Shown: positions 1 to 9,276, counted from the stretch's first letter. The stretch: DNA of 64,000 nt from Marinomonas piezotolerans (GCF_003362755.1 NZ_QKRA01000006.1:150983-214982); one strand, 5' to 3'. Made by a program: numbers and translations. The notes: generated from the sequence alone by a model not told the origin.

Positions 1-807
1 TGCATAAAATTTGCCGGAAAATGTTTCATACTCACCTAAAAGAGGGACCAGTTGCCCACTTTTTATATAGGGGTCAACTAAAAAATCAGGCTGCATAATG
101 ATGCCCACCCCTTCCAAGCATAATCGCGTTAGTGCACTTCCATTATTAGCTAGAATAGACCCTTTAATAGTCACATCCTCTCGCAGCCCACCTTTTTGAA
201 AATACCATTTTGTTGACAGAGGGGCATTCGTATACACCAAACAATTATGCTTGAGCAGGTCGGCTGGTATTTTTGGCCTCCCCCACTTTGCGATATATTC
301 GGGGGACGCGCATACATGCCCTTTCATACTGCATAACGGGCGAGCAATAAATTGATCTCCACCTAAATCCCCACCTCGAACCGCCAAATCAATACCGGTT
401 TCAGTTAAATCAACGCGTTTATCACTGAACTCAAGCTCTAACGTAATGTCTGGATACATATTTGAAAACTCACTAAGGATCGGCACCATGTGCGTCAAAC
501 CAAAGTCCATTGGCACACTTAACCGAAGATGTCCTTTTGGCTGATGTGCTAAATCGCTAAGCTCGTTTTCAGATTCCTCAATCGCCTCAAGGATAGGAAT
601 ACAGTGGCGATAATACTGGCGGCCAGCATGGGTAATACTTATATTACGCGTATTACGATGCAACAGCTTGGTTCCCAGCCGCTCTTCTAACGAATTTATG
701 TAACGAGTCACCATCGGACGTGAAATATCTAGCGACTCACTTGCAACCTTAAAGCTCTCCGCCTCATATACTCGACAAAACACCTTCATCGCTTGCAGCT
801 TATCCAC
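1..807 (-). CDS. LysR-family transcriptional regulator (partial, 3' end outside window)
   Basis: I read 269 codons in one open frame on the minus strand, from a GTG at 807 to the left edge with no stop, so the C-terminus is missing. The N-terminus (MDKLQAMKVFCRVYEAESF) begins a LysR-type winged HTH at about residues 3-60, followed by the effector-binding domain. The spacing and motifs (AVRGG, ARPLCSM, GVGIIMQPDFLV) fit the LTTR subgroup that regulates divergent or nearby genes. The GTG start is preceded by a GGGAGTGAG-like ribosome site. It diverges from yceI across a 142-bp gap that contains a 23-bp inverted repeat, so yceI is its most likely target. The effector cannot be read from sequence. 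Confidence 0.85.
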   Translation of the reverse strand, partial: MDKLQAMKVFCRVYEAESFKVASESLDISRPMVTRYINSLEERLGTKLLHRNTRNISITHAGRQYYRHCIPILEAIEESENELSDLAHQPKGHLRLSVPMDFGLTHMVPILSEFSNMYPDITLELEFSDKRVDLTETGIDLAVRGGDLGGDQFIARPLCSMKGHVCASPEYIAKWGRPKIPADLLKHNCLVYTNAPLSTKWYFQKGGLREDVTIKGSILANNGSALTRLCLEGVGIIMQPDFLVDPYIKSGQLVPLLGEYETFSGKFYA

Positions 808-843
808 TATCTCACTCCCAATTTTAATCAAAAGTTCCGCACA

Positions 844-866
844 ACTATTTCACTTGGCGAAATAGT
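844..866. promoter_or_regulatory. Inverted repeat, candidate LysR operator upstream of yceI
   Basis: ACTATTTC (844-851) and GAAATAGT (859-866) form perfect 8-bp arms around a 7-bp spacer. The site lies between the divergent LysR gene and yceI. Size and symmetry fit a T-N11-A type LTTR operator. The link to this regulator is inferred from position. Confidence 0.5.
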
Positions 867-949
867 GTATTGTAAATTCGTGTAATTATGTATCGATAAA
901 AAACTATTATACTGCTTCAACACTTACCAATGAATCTAGGAGACAATAC

Positions 950-1489
950 ATGAAAGCACTCGCACTAACGACAGCACTGCTTGTATCCGGTGGCGCACTT
1001 GCTGCGGATTACAATGTTGACCCAGCCCACTCAGCGGTATTATTTGAAGTTGGCCATTTAGGTGTGAGCACTACACCGGGCCGCTTCAATGAATTCGAAG
1101 GCTCTTTCTCTTTAGATGAAGGGAACAAGTCAGGCAAGGTAGAATTCACGATTCAAGCAGACAGTGTAGACACCAATCACGAAGCTCGTGACAAGCATCT
1201 TCGCAGCCCAGACTTTTTAGACGTTAAACAATTCCCAACTCTGACATTCAAAAGCACGGCTTTCGATGGCAAATCGCTAACAGGCGACCTAACCCTGCAT
1301 GGTGTCACTAAGTCCGTGACGTTTGATGTTGAAAAAGTTGGAGAAGGTAAAGATCCATGGGGTGGCTACCGCGCTGGATTCGAAGCCAGCACAACTATCA
1401 AACGCAGCGATTTTGGTGTCAGTTACTTCATCCCAGGCGTAACCGATGAAACCGAGATTGAAGTGTTCATCGAAGGCATTCGCCAATAA
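950..1489 (+). CDS. yceI: YceI-family periplasmic lipid-binding-like protein
   Basis: This 179-residue protein starts with a clear Sec signal peptide: MKALALTT, then a hydrophobic stretch, then GGALA before ADYNVD. The mature part matches the YceI family throughout, with the opening DPAHSAVLFEVGHLG, the central HLRSPDFLDVKQFPT and LTLHGVTKSVTFDV, and the closing SDFGVSY. YceI proteins are periplasmic beta-barrel lipocalin-like folds that bind polyisoprenoid or other long amphiphiles; the physiological ligand is unknown here. A good ribosome site (TAGGAGA) precedes the ATG. It is followed 8 bp later by a membrane-protein gene and may form a two-gene unit ending at the 2378-2400 hairpin. The usual cytochrome b561 partner (YceJ) is not next to it. 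Confidence 0.9.
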   Translation: MKALALTTALLVSGGALAADYNVDPAHSAVLFEVGHLGVSTTPGRFNEFEGSFSLDEGNKSGKVEFTIQADSVDTNHEARDKHLRSPDFLDVKQFPTLTFKSTAFDGKSLTGDLTLHGVTKSVTFDVEKVGEGKDPWGGYRAGFEASTTIKRSDFGVSYFIPGVTDETEIEVFIEGIRQ

Positions 1490-1497
1490 TAGGAGCG

Positions 1498-2352
1498 ATG
1501 ATGTACGAGGAAGCAGGTAATTCCAATCTCATAATGCTGCTCAATACAGCGGTTTACCCCTTTCTTGTGGCAGCGATATTGACCTTGCTTTTAAGCAAGG
1601 TCAATCGCGTCTTGATCACAACTAGTCTAGGGGCTGGCTTCTTAATTGGGTTAAGCCTAATTCACCAGGGATTAAATATTCCTCCCTCTAAGGCATTAGA
1701 TTTTTTAACAGTAACAGTGCTACTTGGCATAATAAGTACTCTAATTGAACCGACGAAGTTCAGTCCTGTGTTCAAGCACTTATTCCTAATGGCTGCATTG
1801 TGGGTTAGTTTCTACCTTCTACTAAACCCAGTTTTAAAACATCAAAGCCAAGCAATAAGCTTAGTATGGGCTGCTAGTGCAGCATTTCTGGTACTTGTCA
1901 TCAGTCGACTTCAAACACATGAGGCAAGCGCCAAATACTCTCATGCGCCAGCGATATCATTAATTATTGTCGCAGCAACCTCAGCACCCGTAGTATCTAT
2001 CGGTGGAAGCCTACTGTTAGGACAGCTACTTGGCGTACTGGCTGCGAGCCTTGCTGGCGTCGTAGTAATACAGCGCTTTATTTGGAACGCTTCCAGCATC
2101 TCGACTGTCACACTTGGTTCGTTTGTATTAGCAGGCCTGTTAGCTCAAGCACACGTTTTAGCAGACCTTCCTGCATGGACAGTAGCGCTGGCATATATTT
2201 CTCTTCTAACGACGGTCATTTCAGGCTGGATACTTAAAGAAGACGGCTCAATAATCAGCACGCTTAAAGCTATTACACCTCAAGTTATTATAAGTGGCGC
2301 CATTGCTGCCATATCACTTTGGTACGTTTGGCCAGAAAGTAGCCTCTACTAA
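1498..2352 (+). CDS. Polytopic inner-membrane protein, function unknown
   Basis: I do not recognise this 284-residue protein. It is almost entirely hydrophobic, with about eight to nine predicted membrane segments separated by very short loops; the longest hydrophilic piece is around residues 137-150 (RLQTHEASAKYSHA). There is no visible nucleotide-binding, metal or catalytic motif. An AGGAGCG ribosome site lies directly before a double ATG (1498 and 1501). It follows yceI by 8 bp on the same strand, so the two are probably co-transcribed and the product may act in the envelope with YceI. A hairpin with flanking A and T runs follows the stop. Confidence 0.7.
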   Translation: MMYEEAGNSNLIMLLNTAVYPFLVAAILTLLLSKVNRVLITTSLGAGFLIGLSLIHQGLNIPPSKALDFLTVTVLLGIISTLIEPTKFSPVFKHLFLMAALWVSFYLLLNPVLKHQSQAISLVWAASAAFLVLVISRLQTHEASAKYSHAPAISLIIVAATSAPVVSIGGSLLLGQLLGVLAASLAGVVVIQRFIWNASSISTVTLGSFVLAGLLAQAHVLADLPAWTVALAYISLLTTVISGWILKEDGSIISTLKAITPQVIISGAIAAISLWYVWPESSLY

Positions 2353-2377
2353 TCGAGTAAGATGCTATCAACAAAAA

Positions 2378-2400
2378 AATGCCCGCATGTAGCGGGCATT
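2378..2400. terminator. Rho-independent terminator, probably bidirectional
   Basis: AATGCCCGC and GCGGGCATT pair as a 9-bp stem around a 5-nt loop, with an A run before and TTTTAT after. It sits between the converging membrane-protein genes ending at 2352 and 2423. Confidence 0.85.
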
Positions 2401-2422
2401 TTATCTTCATTTCTAATCAAAC

Positions 2423-2836
2423 CTAACTTTTAAATATAGTTCGGGTAGCACGCCAAAACGGCAATATGCATGCAGCAATCAAACTACTAATAAAACCAAA
2501 GGTAAGTAAGTAGCCAATGCTGATGTGGGAAACATCTAAAAATACACTCAAGAAAATCATATTCGGCACAACAATAAAGACCCAACTTCCCAATGTAAGT
2601 AGCATCATATCTAGGCCTGACGTCAAATTAGTTTTGACCAACACCCAAGCACTGAAATACGTATAACACAGCAGAGCTAGCGCAAATACAGCCAAACTCT
2701 CGGTTCCAAGCTGCCTTAGAGCACCTCTTTGCATTACCTCCGAGACATCGGATGGTGCCGCTGAATACCATATTGCCGCTACGATCAACTGCAATACATA
2801 CACCAACAACACAGCCTTGAGATTCACTTTATACAC
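2423..2836 (-). CDS. Small four-helix membrane protein, DUF1761-like
   Basis: The protein has 137 residues with four hydrophobic segments at about 6-25, 48-68, 76-100 and 105-127. The N-terminal helix ending in AAIWYSAAP recalls the WYSP motif of DUF1761 proteins. The overall layout (four helices, 130-140 residues) agrees, but the match is by eye only. No function is known for that family. It lies 25 bp downstream of the RmlD-like reductase gene on the same strand and may be the last gene of a tatD/reductase unit. Confidence 0.6.
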   Translation of the reverse strand: MYKVNLKAVLLVYVLQLIVAAIWYSAAPSDVSEVMQRGALRQLGTESLAVFALALLCYTYFSAWVLVKTNLTSGLDMMLLTLGSWVFIVVPNMIFLSVFLDVSHISIGYLLTFGFISSLIAACILPFWRATRTIFKS

Positions 2837-2861
2837 GTATTCACCCTTTGCCTTCTACTTT

Positions 2862-3713
2862 TCAGGCACGCTGATACATTTCTTTAATAAGTCCTCGTAG
2901 AACAGGACGCCAAGAACGCTGCTTAATCCCAAAATGATTAAATATTTTACGACACGATAAAGACTGGCGCTTCACATCCACTGCCATCTCTAAAGCAGAT
3001 GCGGTGTCCCCTATATTCTCCAACGCATTTTGCGCCCGCGCATCAAATTGACTGGATGTCGTCAATACGGCTTCTACGAGCCCCATCCAGCTCACCTCTT
3101 CAGAACAGCAATAATGATAAATTCCGGTATTCAGCGCCCCATAATGGCGCTGCTTAACAACAGAAAGCAAAACCCTTGCCACATCTGTGACGGGCGTTGG
3201 ACAACCGATAGCGGTGTCATGAAATTCTATTTTTGCACCTTTTTTCACCAGGTTAATAGTATTCGACACAAAGTCGTCTTGCGTCCCACTAAACAACCAG
3301 CCAGTGCGCAGCACGATGTTACTGTCTGATGACAACACAATATTTTCCGCTTGAATTAACCGTTTAGCGTGACGACTGCGACCATCTGTTTCATCTGTTT
3401 CCAAGTAAGACGCTTCTTTATCACCAAGAAATACTTGCACTCCACTCAGCATATACAAAGGCGGACACGCTTTACGGGCGACAACACCTTCTAACAATTG
3501 GAGATACTCGGTGTACTCGTCTTGCGTTACGCTTCGTAGTGAGTAAGCATCAATTATGGCATCACAGTAAAAGCTGTCTAATACCGAGGAAGACACGATA
3601 GAAATTACGTCATCACACGGTGTTTCCAACCAGTCAAAATCAAAGTCATTATCATAATAGTTACGAATCGCTCGCCCTAATTCTGTATCACTGCCAAGTA
3701 ATACAACCTTCAT
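2862..3713 (-). CDS. RmlD-like NAD(P)-dependent sugar reductase with altered active site
   Basis: I place the start at MKVVLLGSDTELGRAI (3713), which opens directly into a Rossmann fold; an in-frame ATG at 3773 would only add residues that overlap tatD. The protein has 283 residues. The dinucleotide motif, the mid-protein LRTGWLFSGTQDDFV and the later IGCPTPVTDVARVLL match dTDP-4-dehydrorhamnose reductase (RmlD) and its relatives. The catalytic Tyr-x3-Lys is not intact: the segment reads S-R-H-A-K, so the lysine is kept and the tyrosine is serine. This resembles regulatory homologues such as MAT2B and makes the usual reduction doubtful. No rhamnose genes are nearby; the upstream neighbour is a TatD nuclease gene. 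Confidence 0.7.
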   Translation of the reverse strand: MKVVLLGSDTELGRAIRNYYDNDFDFDWLETPCDDVISIVSSSVLDSFYCDAIIDAYSLRSVTQDEYTEYLQLLEGVVARKACPPLYMLSGVQVFLGDKEASYLETDETDGRSRHAKRLIQAENIVLSSDSNIVLRTGWLFSGTQDDFVSNTINLVKKGAKIEFHDTAIGCPTPVTDVARVLLSVVKQRHYGALNTGIYHYCCSEEVSWMGLVEAVLTTSSQFDARAQNALENIGDTASALEMAVDVKRQSLSCRKIFNHFGIKQRSWRPVLRGLIKEMYQRA

Positions 3714-3735
3714 CGGCGCATTAATGTCATTTTGT

Positions 3736-4518
3736 TTAGTCAACTTCAACCTCATGCCAGTTTGGCAACACACGTTGTAAATTCACGCGAGTGTCATGCG
3801 CGATTTGCTCTAATGACTGGTCCCGTAGGCTCGCAACACACTCCGCTACCAACGGAATATTTTTGGGAGTATTTACCAGCCCTTGGAAGCCTTTAAGAGG
3901 CATATCTGGAGAGTCCGTTTCTAACACATAATCCGAGTCGTCCAATGCCCTAAGTACCCGGTGAGCTTTCTTTGCTCTAGGGTATGTAACTGTGCCACCA
4001 ACACCAATAACGAAGCCCAACTCAACGAACTGCTGAGCTTGCTGCAAACTGCCGTTAAAGGCATGCACGATCCCACCTTGGGTGAATCGAAGCTGGCGTA
4101 TATACTTTAACAAATCATCTTCACTTTTACGCGCATGGAGAATGACGGGCAATCGATGACTTTGCGCAAGTTCAAGTTGCGCGATAAACACGTGCTCCTG
4201 CAACCTATAGGCGGGCATATTTGGCCATTTATCCAAACCTATCTCACCGACTGCAACCACAGAGGTATTCAACAAAATCTGCTCTAAGAGGGATAGATGA
4301 CTATCCTCATATTGTTCTAAAAAATATGGATGCAACCCCAAGGCAATCGAGATTTGTTGATAACGATGCGGTAACGCCACCACTTTGGACCAAGACGCTG
4401 CCGTTGTACTCGGCACAATAAACGAATTAACATCGGACTGGGCACAGTCTAACAATAGCGAGTCCAGTATATCGTCGAAACATGCGAAATCTAAATGGCA
4501 ATGGCTGTCTGTGTACAT
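3736..4518 (-). CDS. yjjV: TatD-family metal-dependent deoxyribonuclease, YjjV type
   Basis: The 260-residue TIM-barrel hydrolase shows the metal-binding series of the TatD family: TDSHCHLD at the N-terminus, AVGEIGLDK near 93, ILHARKSEDD near 127, GIVHAFNG near 150 and LETDSPDMPL near 200. The LETDSPDMPLKGFQG form is typical of the YjjV subgroup rather than TatD itself. Members act as Mg2+/Mn2+-dependent 3'-5' exonucleases or D-aminoacyl-tRNA-type hydrolases; the exact substrate is not settled. The reductase gene follows with a short gap (22 bp) when its start is set at 3713. Confidence 0.88.
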   Translation of the reverse strand: MYTDSHCHLDFACFDDILDSLLLDCAQSDVNSFIVPSTTAASWSKVVALPHRYQQISIALGLHPYFLEQYEDSHLSLLEQILLNTSVVAVGEIGLDKWPNMPAYRLQEHVFIAQLELAQSHRLPVILHARKSEDDLLKYIRQLRFTQGGIVHAFNGSLQQAQQFVELGFVIGVGGTVTYPRAKKAHRVLRALDDSDYVLETDSPDMPLKGFQGLVNTPKNIPLVAECVASLRDQSLEQIAHDTRVNLQRVLPNWHEVEVD

Positions 4519-4575
4519 CAGGAAAGATTACATGAACACATAAAAAGTCTCTAGAGTAGAGAACTATGGGAGTGT

Positions 4576-4605
4576 AAAAAAGCCGCACACAATGCGCGGC
4601 TTTTT
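4576..4605. terminator. Rho-independent terminator downstream of pckA
   Basis: AAAAAGCCGC (4576-4585) pairs with GCGGCTTTTT (4596-4605). On the minus strand the stem ends in a T run after pckA, which stops at 4631. It lies upstream of the tatD gene. Confidence 0.88.
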
Positions 4606-4630
4606 CGTAAAGACAACTGTAAAAGCTAAA

Positions 4631-6187
4631 TTAAAGCTTCGGGCCAGCGTTAACAATATCTTCAGAGACAGTTTCGAACTTCTTAAAGTTCTCTACAAAC
4701 TGAGTGATTAAGCCTTTTGCTTGCTCATCATAAGCGGCCTTATCTTCCCAAGTATCACGCGGATTAAGTAGCACGCTATCTACCCCTTCGACCGCAACAG
4801 GAACATCTACGTTCAACTGATCCAAGTGTGTCGTCTCAGTATTTGCTAGAGCTCCAGATTGGATAGCAGCAATCACTGCACGAGTGGTAGGAATGCTGAA
4901 ACGCTTGCCACCTTTGCCATGTGCACCACCAGTCCAACCAGTGTTGACCAAGTAAACCTTGCTACCAAATTCTTCGATACGTTTCATCAATAGATCTGCG
5001 TAAACGTCCGCTGAACGTGGGAAGAATGGCGCACCGAAACACGTAGAGAAAGTAGATTTAATACCGCTGCCTGCACCCATTTCTGTTGAACCAACCAACG
5101 CTGTGTAGCCGCTCAAGAAGTGGTATGCCGCCGCCTCTTTGCTCAAGACAGAAACAGGAGGCAAAACACCTGTTAAATCACATGTTAAGAAGATAACCGC
5201 TTTTGGCTCTCCCGCACGGTTGCCTTCTGCACGCTTATCAATATGAAGACGTGGGTAGCCAGCACGACCATTTTGCGTCAGAGATGTATCTGTGTAATCA
5301 GCGGTACGAGTCTCTTCGTCTAACACAACGTTTTCTAGAATCGTACCGAATTTGATCGCTTTCCAAATAACGGGCTCATTCTTTTCAGACAAATCGATTG
5401 TTTTAGCGTAACACCCACCTTCGATATTGAAGACTGTGCCTTTACCCCAACCGTGCTCATCATCACCAATTAGAAAACGAGATTCATCGGCAGACAATGT
5501 CGTTTTACCTGTACCAGAAAGACCAAAGAACAAGGTTACGTCGCCGTCTGAGCCAACGTTTGCTGCACAGTGCATCGGTAGGACGTCGTGATCTGGAAGC
5601 AGGTAGTTTTGTACTGAGAACATTGCCTTCTTCATTTCACCAGCGTAGCGCATGCCTGCGATCAGGACTTTACGCTCTTTAAAGTTCAGAATGACACAAC
5701 CGTCAGAGTTGGTGCCATCACGCTCAGGCTGACACTCAAATGTTGGCACGTTTAGAATCTGCCACTCGCCTTTATCAGCTGGGTTGTATGATTCTGGATT
5801 GATAAATAGATTGCGGCCAAACAAGTGCTGCCAAGCTGTTTCTGTTCGCATTTGAACAGGAATATAGTAATCATCACCTGCACCGACATGAACATCTGAC
5901 AAATACGACTTCTTAGCATCTAAATACGCTTCAACTCGCTCCCAAAGTGGGGCAAATTTCTCTTCTGGAAATGGGCGGTTAACAGGCCCCCAGTGAATAG
6001 AGTCTTTCGTCGTATCCTCTTCAACGATAAAACGATCCATTGGAGAGCGACCCGTACGTGCACCTGTTTTTACAACCAGTGCTCCTGAGTCCGCTAGCAC
6101 GCCTTCACCATCTGCAATCGCAAACTCTACGAGTTTAGAAGTAGGAAGGTTACGTAAAATAGTGTGGTCGTCTGATCTGGTGTTCAT
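4631..6187 (-). CDS. pckA: Phosphoenolpyruvate carboxykinase (ATP)
   Basis: This enzyme converts oxaloacetate and ATP to phosphoenolpyruvate, CO2 and ADP, the first committed step of gluconeogenesis in the cytosol. The 518 residues span the full family length. Diagnostic segments are TGRSPMDRF near 45, the kinase-1a P-loop [13 protein letters not shown] near 223-235, [10 protein letters not shown] near 238-248 with the metal-binding aspartates, and [15 protein letters not shown] near 417. An AGAGGA ribosome site precedes the ATG. It is monocistronic, with a 495-bp AT-rich upstream region and a strong terminator. The gene fits a bacterium growing on amino acids, betaines and aromatic acids rather than sugars. 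Confidence 0.97.
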   Translation of the reverse strand: MNTRSDDHTILRNLPTSKLVEFAIADGEGVLADSGALVVKTGARTGRSPMDRFIVEEDTTKDSIHWGPVNRPFPEEKFAPLWERVEAYLDAKKSYLSDVHVGAGDDYYIPVQMRTETAWQHLFGRNLFINPESYNPADKGEWQILNVPTFECQPERDGTNSDGCVILNFKERKVLIAGMRYAGEMKKAMFSVQNYLLPDHDVLPMHCAANVGSDGDVTLFFGLSGTGKTTLSADESRFLIGDDEHGWGKGTVFNIEGGCYAKTIDLSEKNEPVIWKAIKFGTILENVVLDEETRTADYTDTSLTQNGRAGYPRLHIDKRAEGNRAGEPKAVIFLTCDLTGVLPPVSVLSKEAAAYHFLSGYTALVGSTEMGAGSGIKSTFSTCFGAPFFPRSADVYADLLMKRIEEFGSKVYLVNTGWTGGAHGKGGKRFSIPTTRAVIAAIQSGALANTETTHLDQLNVDVPVAVEGVDSVLLNPRDTWEDKAAYDEQAKGLITQFVENFKKFETVSEDIVNAGPKL

Positions 6188-6683
6188 GTTGCTGTAGTCC
6201 TCTGAACAAAAAGGTTCAATGTTCTTGTCAGTTAGTAAAAAGGGATAGAATACATACTAACAAAACAATCTAAAAAAAAATATTGATATAACGAAGTGTT
6301 ATTTTATTTCATTTTTATCACTCACTCATGTAGGTGCAAGCAATTGTTTTATAAGTTTTTTTACATTTTTTGAGCTATTTACAGCCGCTGTTAGCATTAT
6401 GGTCTCGCCTATTTATATGTAAAAAAATTACATATTTGTTTTTTTGCTACTCAAATGTATGGCTAATTATGACGATATTGAAAAAGAAATTAGATTTATA
6501 CGCAGCCATTAATACGTTATTATTAGAAAAACTGCCGCGATTTCTGATGATTATCGTGCTCATAATAATAAATTCCGTAATTTTTAAACTTTAGGCACTC
6601 ACCATCTACAGGCACCTCCGCCTGCTCAATGGTAGGATTATTTCTAACCTTCCCCTGTTCTAAACAAAGGTAGACCTTACGCT
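6188..6683. other. AT-rich intergenic region between pckA and gnd, with one weak small ORF
   Basis: Both flanking genes are read outward, so promoters for each must lie here. The stretch is very AT-rich with many A and T runs. A possible 41-residue protein is encoded at 6469-6594 (ATG; start MTILKKKLDLY, then a hydrophobic helix LPRFLMIIVLIIINSV). It has a charged N-terminus and one membrane-spanning stretch but no convincing ribosome site, so I do not call it a gene. I see no structured RNA. Confidence 0.4.
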
Positions 6684-8210
6684 ATGCAAAACGTGAATCA
6701 GAGCTGCAACATTGGATTCGTTGGACTCGGTGTCATGGGCAAAAACCTTGCTCTTAACCTTGCCGACCATGGTTATCGCGTTGCAGGTTTTGATCTTGAT
6801 AACGATAAAGTCCAAGACGTTCTTAGTACTGAAGCAACTGAACGCCCCGACTCTATCAATGAAGCGAGAATCATTGGTTGCGACAACCTCAAACAAATGC
6901 TCGACACACTCGTAAGCCCACGCGTCGTTGTTGTATTAGTCCCTGCAGGCAACCCTGTGGATGCTGTTTGCCAAAGTCTTATTGAAGCAGGCCTTGCTCC
7001 GGACGATATCGTGGTAGATTGCGGCAACAGCCAGTGGACTGACACGATCCGTCGTGAACGTGATTACAAGGACAAGTTTAAGTTCTTTGGAACAGCGGTA
7101 TCGGGGGGAGAAGTGGGTGCTCGTTTCGGACCTTCGTTGATGCCGGGCGGCGACGCAGACTCCTGGAAATACTTGCAACCTATGTGGGAAGCCGTCGCAG
7201 CGAAAGTTGATGTCGACGGAAAACCAATAGAAACTCGTATTCCTGGAAAGCCCGTTAAAGAAGGTGAGCCCTGCACAGCATATTTAGGCCCCAACGGTGC
7301 CGGCCACTACGTCAAGATGGTTCACAATGGTATCGAATACGCAGACATGCAGCTTATTTGTGAGGCCTACCATTTACTTCGTTCACTGCTTGGCTATGAG
7401 CCAGCAGAAATCGGAAAACTATTTGAAAAATGGAATGAAGGCGTTCTGAATAGCTATTTAGTCGAAATTAGTGCTGATATTTTACAACAGTACGATGGTG
7501 CAACTGGGGCACCGTTGGTCGATATGATTTTAGACAGCGCTGGACAAAAAGGTACTGGACGATGGACATCAATTAGCGCAACACAGATGGGCGTCCCAGC
7601 AGGCATTATTAGTGAATCTGTTTATGCTCGCGCCTTGAGTACACTCACCGCAGAGCGTGAAAAGGCGGCGGGCTTTTTAACCGCTGAAGTAGAAAGCTCA
7701 GAAATAGATGCAGAAGCTGTCGAGAAGGCCATCGAGAATGCACTGTATTGCGCGAAAATCTGCGCTTACGCACAAGGCTTCCAAATCATGCGTGCTGCGC
7801 AAACCGAGTACGACTGGACACTTAATTTCACGGATATCGCGAAGATCTGGCGTGGTGGTTGTATTATTCGCGCTTCATTCTTACAGAAAATTGCTGACGC
7901 CTTCGATAAGAATCACAGTTTAGAAAACCTCTTGTTAGATGATTATTTCGCCGATGCAATGGCCAATAAGCAAAAAGGCCTACGCGACGCCGTCGTTTTA
8001 GCTGCTCAGTCAGGCATACCAACACCTTCTTTCTATTCAGCTTTAGCGTACTTTGACGGCTATCGTTCGGAGGTACTTCCTGCCAACTTGCTGCAAGCAC
8101 AGCGCGACTACTTTGGTGCCCATACTTATGAGCGCATTGATGCAGAGCCTGGCGTCAAATTTCATACTCATTGGCAACAAAAAGGTCGACCAGAGACAAA
8201 AGTAAAATAG
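6684..8210 (+). CDS. gnd: 6-Phosphogluconate dehydrogenase, decarboxylating
   Basis: The product oxidatively decarboxylates 6-phosphogluconate to ribulose 5-phosphate with NADP+ in the pentose phosphate pathway. The N-terminal Rossmann motif is GFVGLGVMGKNLALN (residues 10-24). The substrate-binding signature GAGHYVKMVHNGIEYADMQL lies near 206-225 and includes the catalytic lysine. The C-terminal all-helical dimer domain holds IWRGGCIIRASFL near 388-400. At 508 residues it is longer than the usual 470-480, as in the long bacterial/eukaryotic-type form. No zwf, pgl or edd is adjacent. A hairpin terminator follows. Confidence 0.96.
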   Translation: MQNVNQSCNIGFVGLGVMGKNLALNLADHGYRVAGFDLDNDKVQDVLSTEATERPDSINEARIIGCDNLKQMLDTLVSPRVVVVLVPAGNPVDAVCQSLIEAGLAPDDIVVDCGNSQWTDTIRRERDYKDKFKFFGTAVSGGEVGARFGPSLMPGGDADSWKYLQPMWEAVAAKVDVDGKPIETRIPGKPVKEGEPCTAYLGPNGAGHYVKMVHNGIEYADMQLICEAYHLLRSLLGYEPAEIGKLFEKWNEGVLNSYLVEISADILQQYDGATGAPLVDMILDSAGQKGTGRWTSISATQMGVPAGIISESVYARALSTLTAEREKAAGFLTAEVESSEIDAEAVEKAIENALYCAKICAYAQGFQIMRAAQTEYDWTLNFTDIAKIWRGGCIIRASFLQKIADAFDKNHSLENLLLDDYFADAMANKQKGLRDAVVLAAQSGIPTPSFYSALAYFDGYRSEVLPANLLQAQRDYFGAHTYERIDAEPGVKFHTHWQQKGRPETKVK

Positions 8211-8230
8211 ACATCGTCTTTATTTCATAA

Positions 8231-8266
8231 GGCCCCACGCTATTACATGAGTATAGTGTGGGCTTT
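8231..8266. terminator. Rho-independent terminator between converging gnd and trmJ
   Basis: GCCCCACGCTAT and ATAGTGTGGGC form a stem of about 11 bp including one G-T pair, with a 9-nt loop and a trailing TTTT. It follows gnd by about 20 bp. Confidence 0.7.
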
Positions 8267-8312
8267 TCTATTTGGGCTGAACTAAGACCAAATTAGCAGC
8301 AGCCCTTTACAA

Positions 8313-9035
8313 CTACTTAGCCGTCTGCTTTTCAATGGCAGTAAGCATACCACGGAGCATACCGACTTCCTGTTGATCAAGCTGTGAGCGCTGATATAGG
8401 CGTCGAAAGCGCGTCATTACTTGTCGAGGGGCCTTCGGATCCAAGAACTCTATATCCCCAAGTACTTTCTCTAAATGTTCCAGCATGTAATCAAGCTGTT
8501 CAGCCGTGGCTGCAGGTACATCCCACTTACTTTCTACAATAGGCCCACCTTTTAAACTCAGCGCTTGCATACGTAGCTCATAAGCAATGACTTGAACCGC
8601 GGCTCCCAGATTGAGCGAGCTAAATTCTTCTACCGATGGAATATGAACATGGTAGTGACAGCGCTGTAATTCTTCATTAGTCAAACCACGATCTTCTCGA
8701 CCAAAGACAAATGCTGTCTTTAACGTATCACTAAAAACCAATTCCGCCGCTTGGCGAGGATCGACCAACGTAACAGGAATATGTCGTTCTCGAGCACTGG
8801 TACCAATAACCAACTGACAATCAGCAACCGCCTCCTCTAGAGTAGCAACAACCGTCGCATTCTCTAAAATGTCCGTTGCACCGGACGCACGACTGTCGGC
8901 TTCTGGGTCAGGAAATTGCTTTGGCTCCACCAGTACTAGATCTGCCAACCCCATATTCTTCATCGCGCGCGCGGCGCCGCCAATGTTGCCTGGATGTGAG
9001 GTATTCACTAGTACAATTTTTATATTTTGGTGCAT
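8313..9035 (-). CDS. trmJ: tRNA (cytidine/uridine-2'-O-)-methyltransferase TrmJ
   Basis: TrmJ uses S-adenosylmethionine to 2'-O-methylate position 32 of several tRNAs. The 240-residue protein has the SPOUT (SpoU) knot motifs. Near the N-terminus is NTSHPGNIGGAARAMKNMGL, the middle holds FVFGREDRGLTNEEL, and IPSVEEFSSLNLGAAVQVIAYELR forms the knotted SAM site. The C-terminal helical tail (QLDYMLEHLEKVL..., RFRRLYQRS) is the TrmJ-specific dimer region. It is divergent from suhB, an arrangement common in gammaproteobacteria, with the two promoters sharing a 241-bp gap. Confidence 0.95.
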   Translation of the reverse strand: MHQNIKIVLVNTSHPGNIGGAARAMKNMGLADLVLVEPKQFPDPEADSRASGATDILENATVVATLEEAVADCQLVIGTSARERHIPVTLVDPRQAAELVFSDTLKTAFVFGREDRGLTNEELQRCHYHVHIPSVEEFSSLNLGAAVQVIAYELRMQALSLKGGPIVESKWDVPAATAEQLDYMLEHLEKVLGDIEFLDPKAPRQVMTRFRRLYQRSQLDQQEVGMLRGMLTAIEKQTAK

Positions 9036-9198
9036 GTCGAGCCTTATTACGAAAGTAAATCAATCTTAAAGGCCGTTATGGTATCAAATATTGATTCACA
9101 GGATACATTTTGAACAGAATTTAACCATTTAATAACTGGCTTAGCATCGATAATTGGGCTAGAATTCGCGCCCATATCGCTGACGATTCCGTCTGGCG

Positions 9199-9210
9199 CG
9201 CTCTTTAACA
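9199..9210 (+). promoter_or_regulatory. boxA element in the suhB leader
   Basis: CGCTCTTTAACA matches the rRNA antitermination boxA consensus TGCTCTTTAACA in 11 of 12 positions. It lies 66 nt before the suhB ATG. In E. coli, suhB is autoregulated through a boxA in its 5' leader bound by NusB/NusE with SuhB; finding the same element here argues that the loop is conserved. Confidence 0.8.
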
Positions 9211-9276
9211 CTTTAACCGCAACTCTTTACCTATCATTGGGTAAGGACTGCCCTATTTGTATTATATTGGTATCTC

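Noticed and set aside
6370..6594. Small hydrophobic ORF in the pckA-gnd gap
   Set aside because: TTG start without ribosome site in an AT-rich region; only the inner ATG at 6469 is remotely possible.
9237..9265. TTGGGT-17-TATTAT promoter that would make suhB almost leaderless
   Set aside because: A boxA-containing leader requires transcription from further upstream; the boxA match is the stronger signal.
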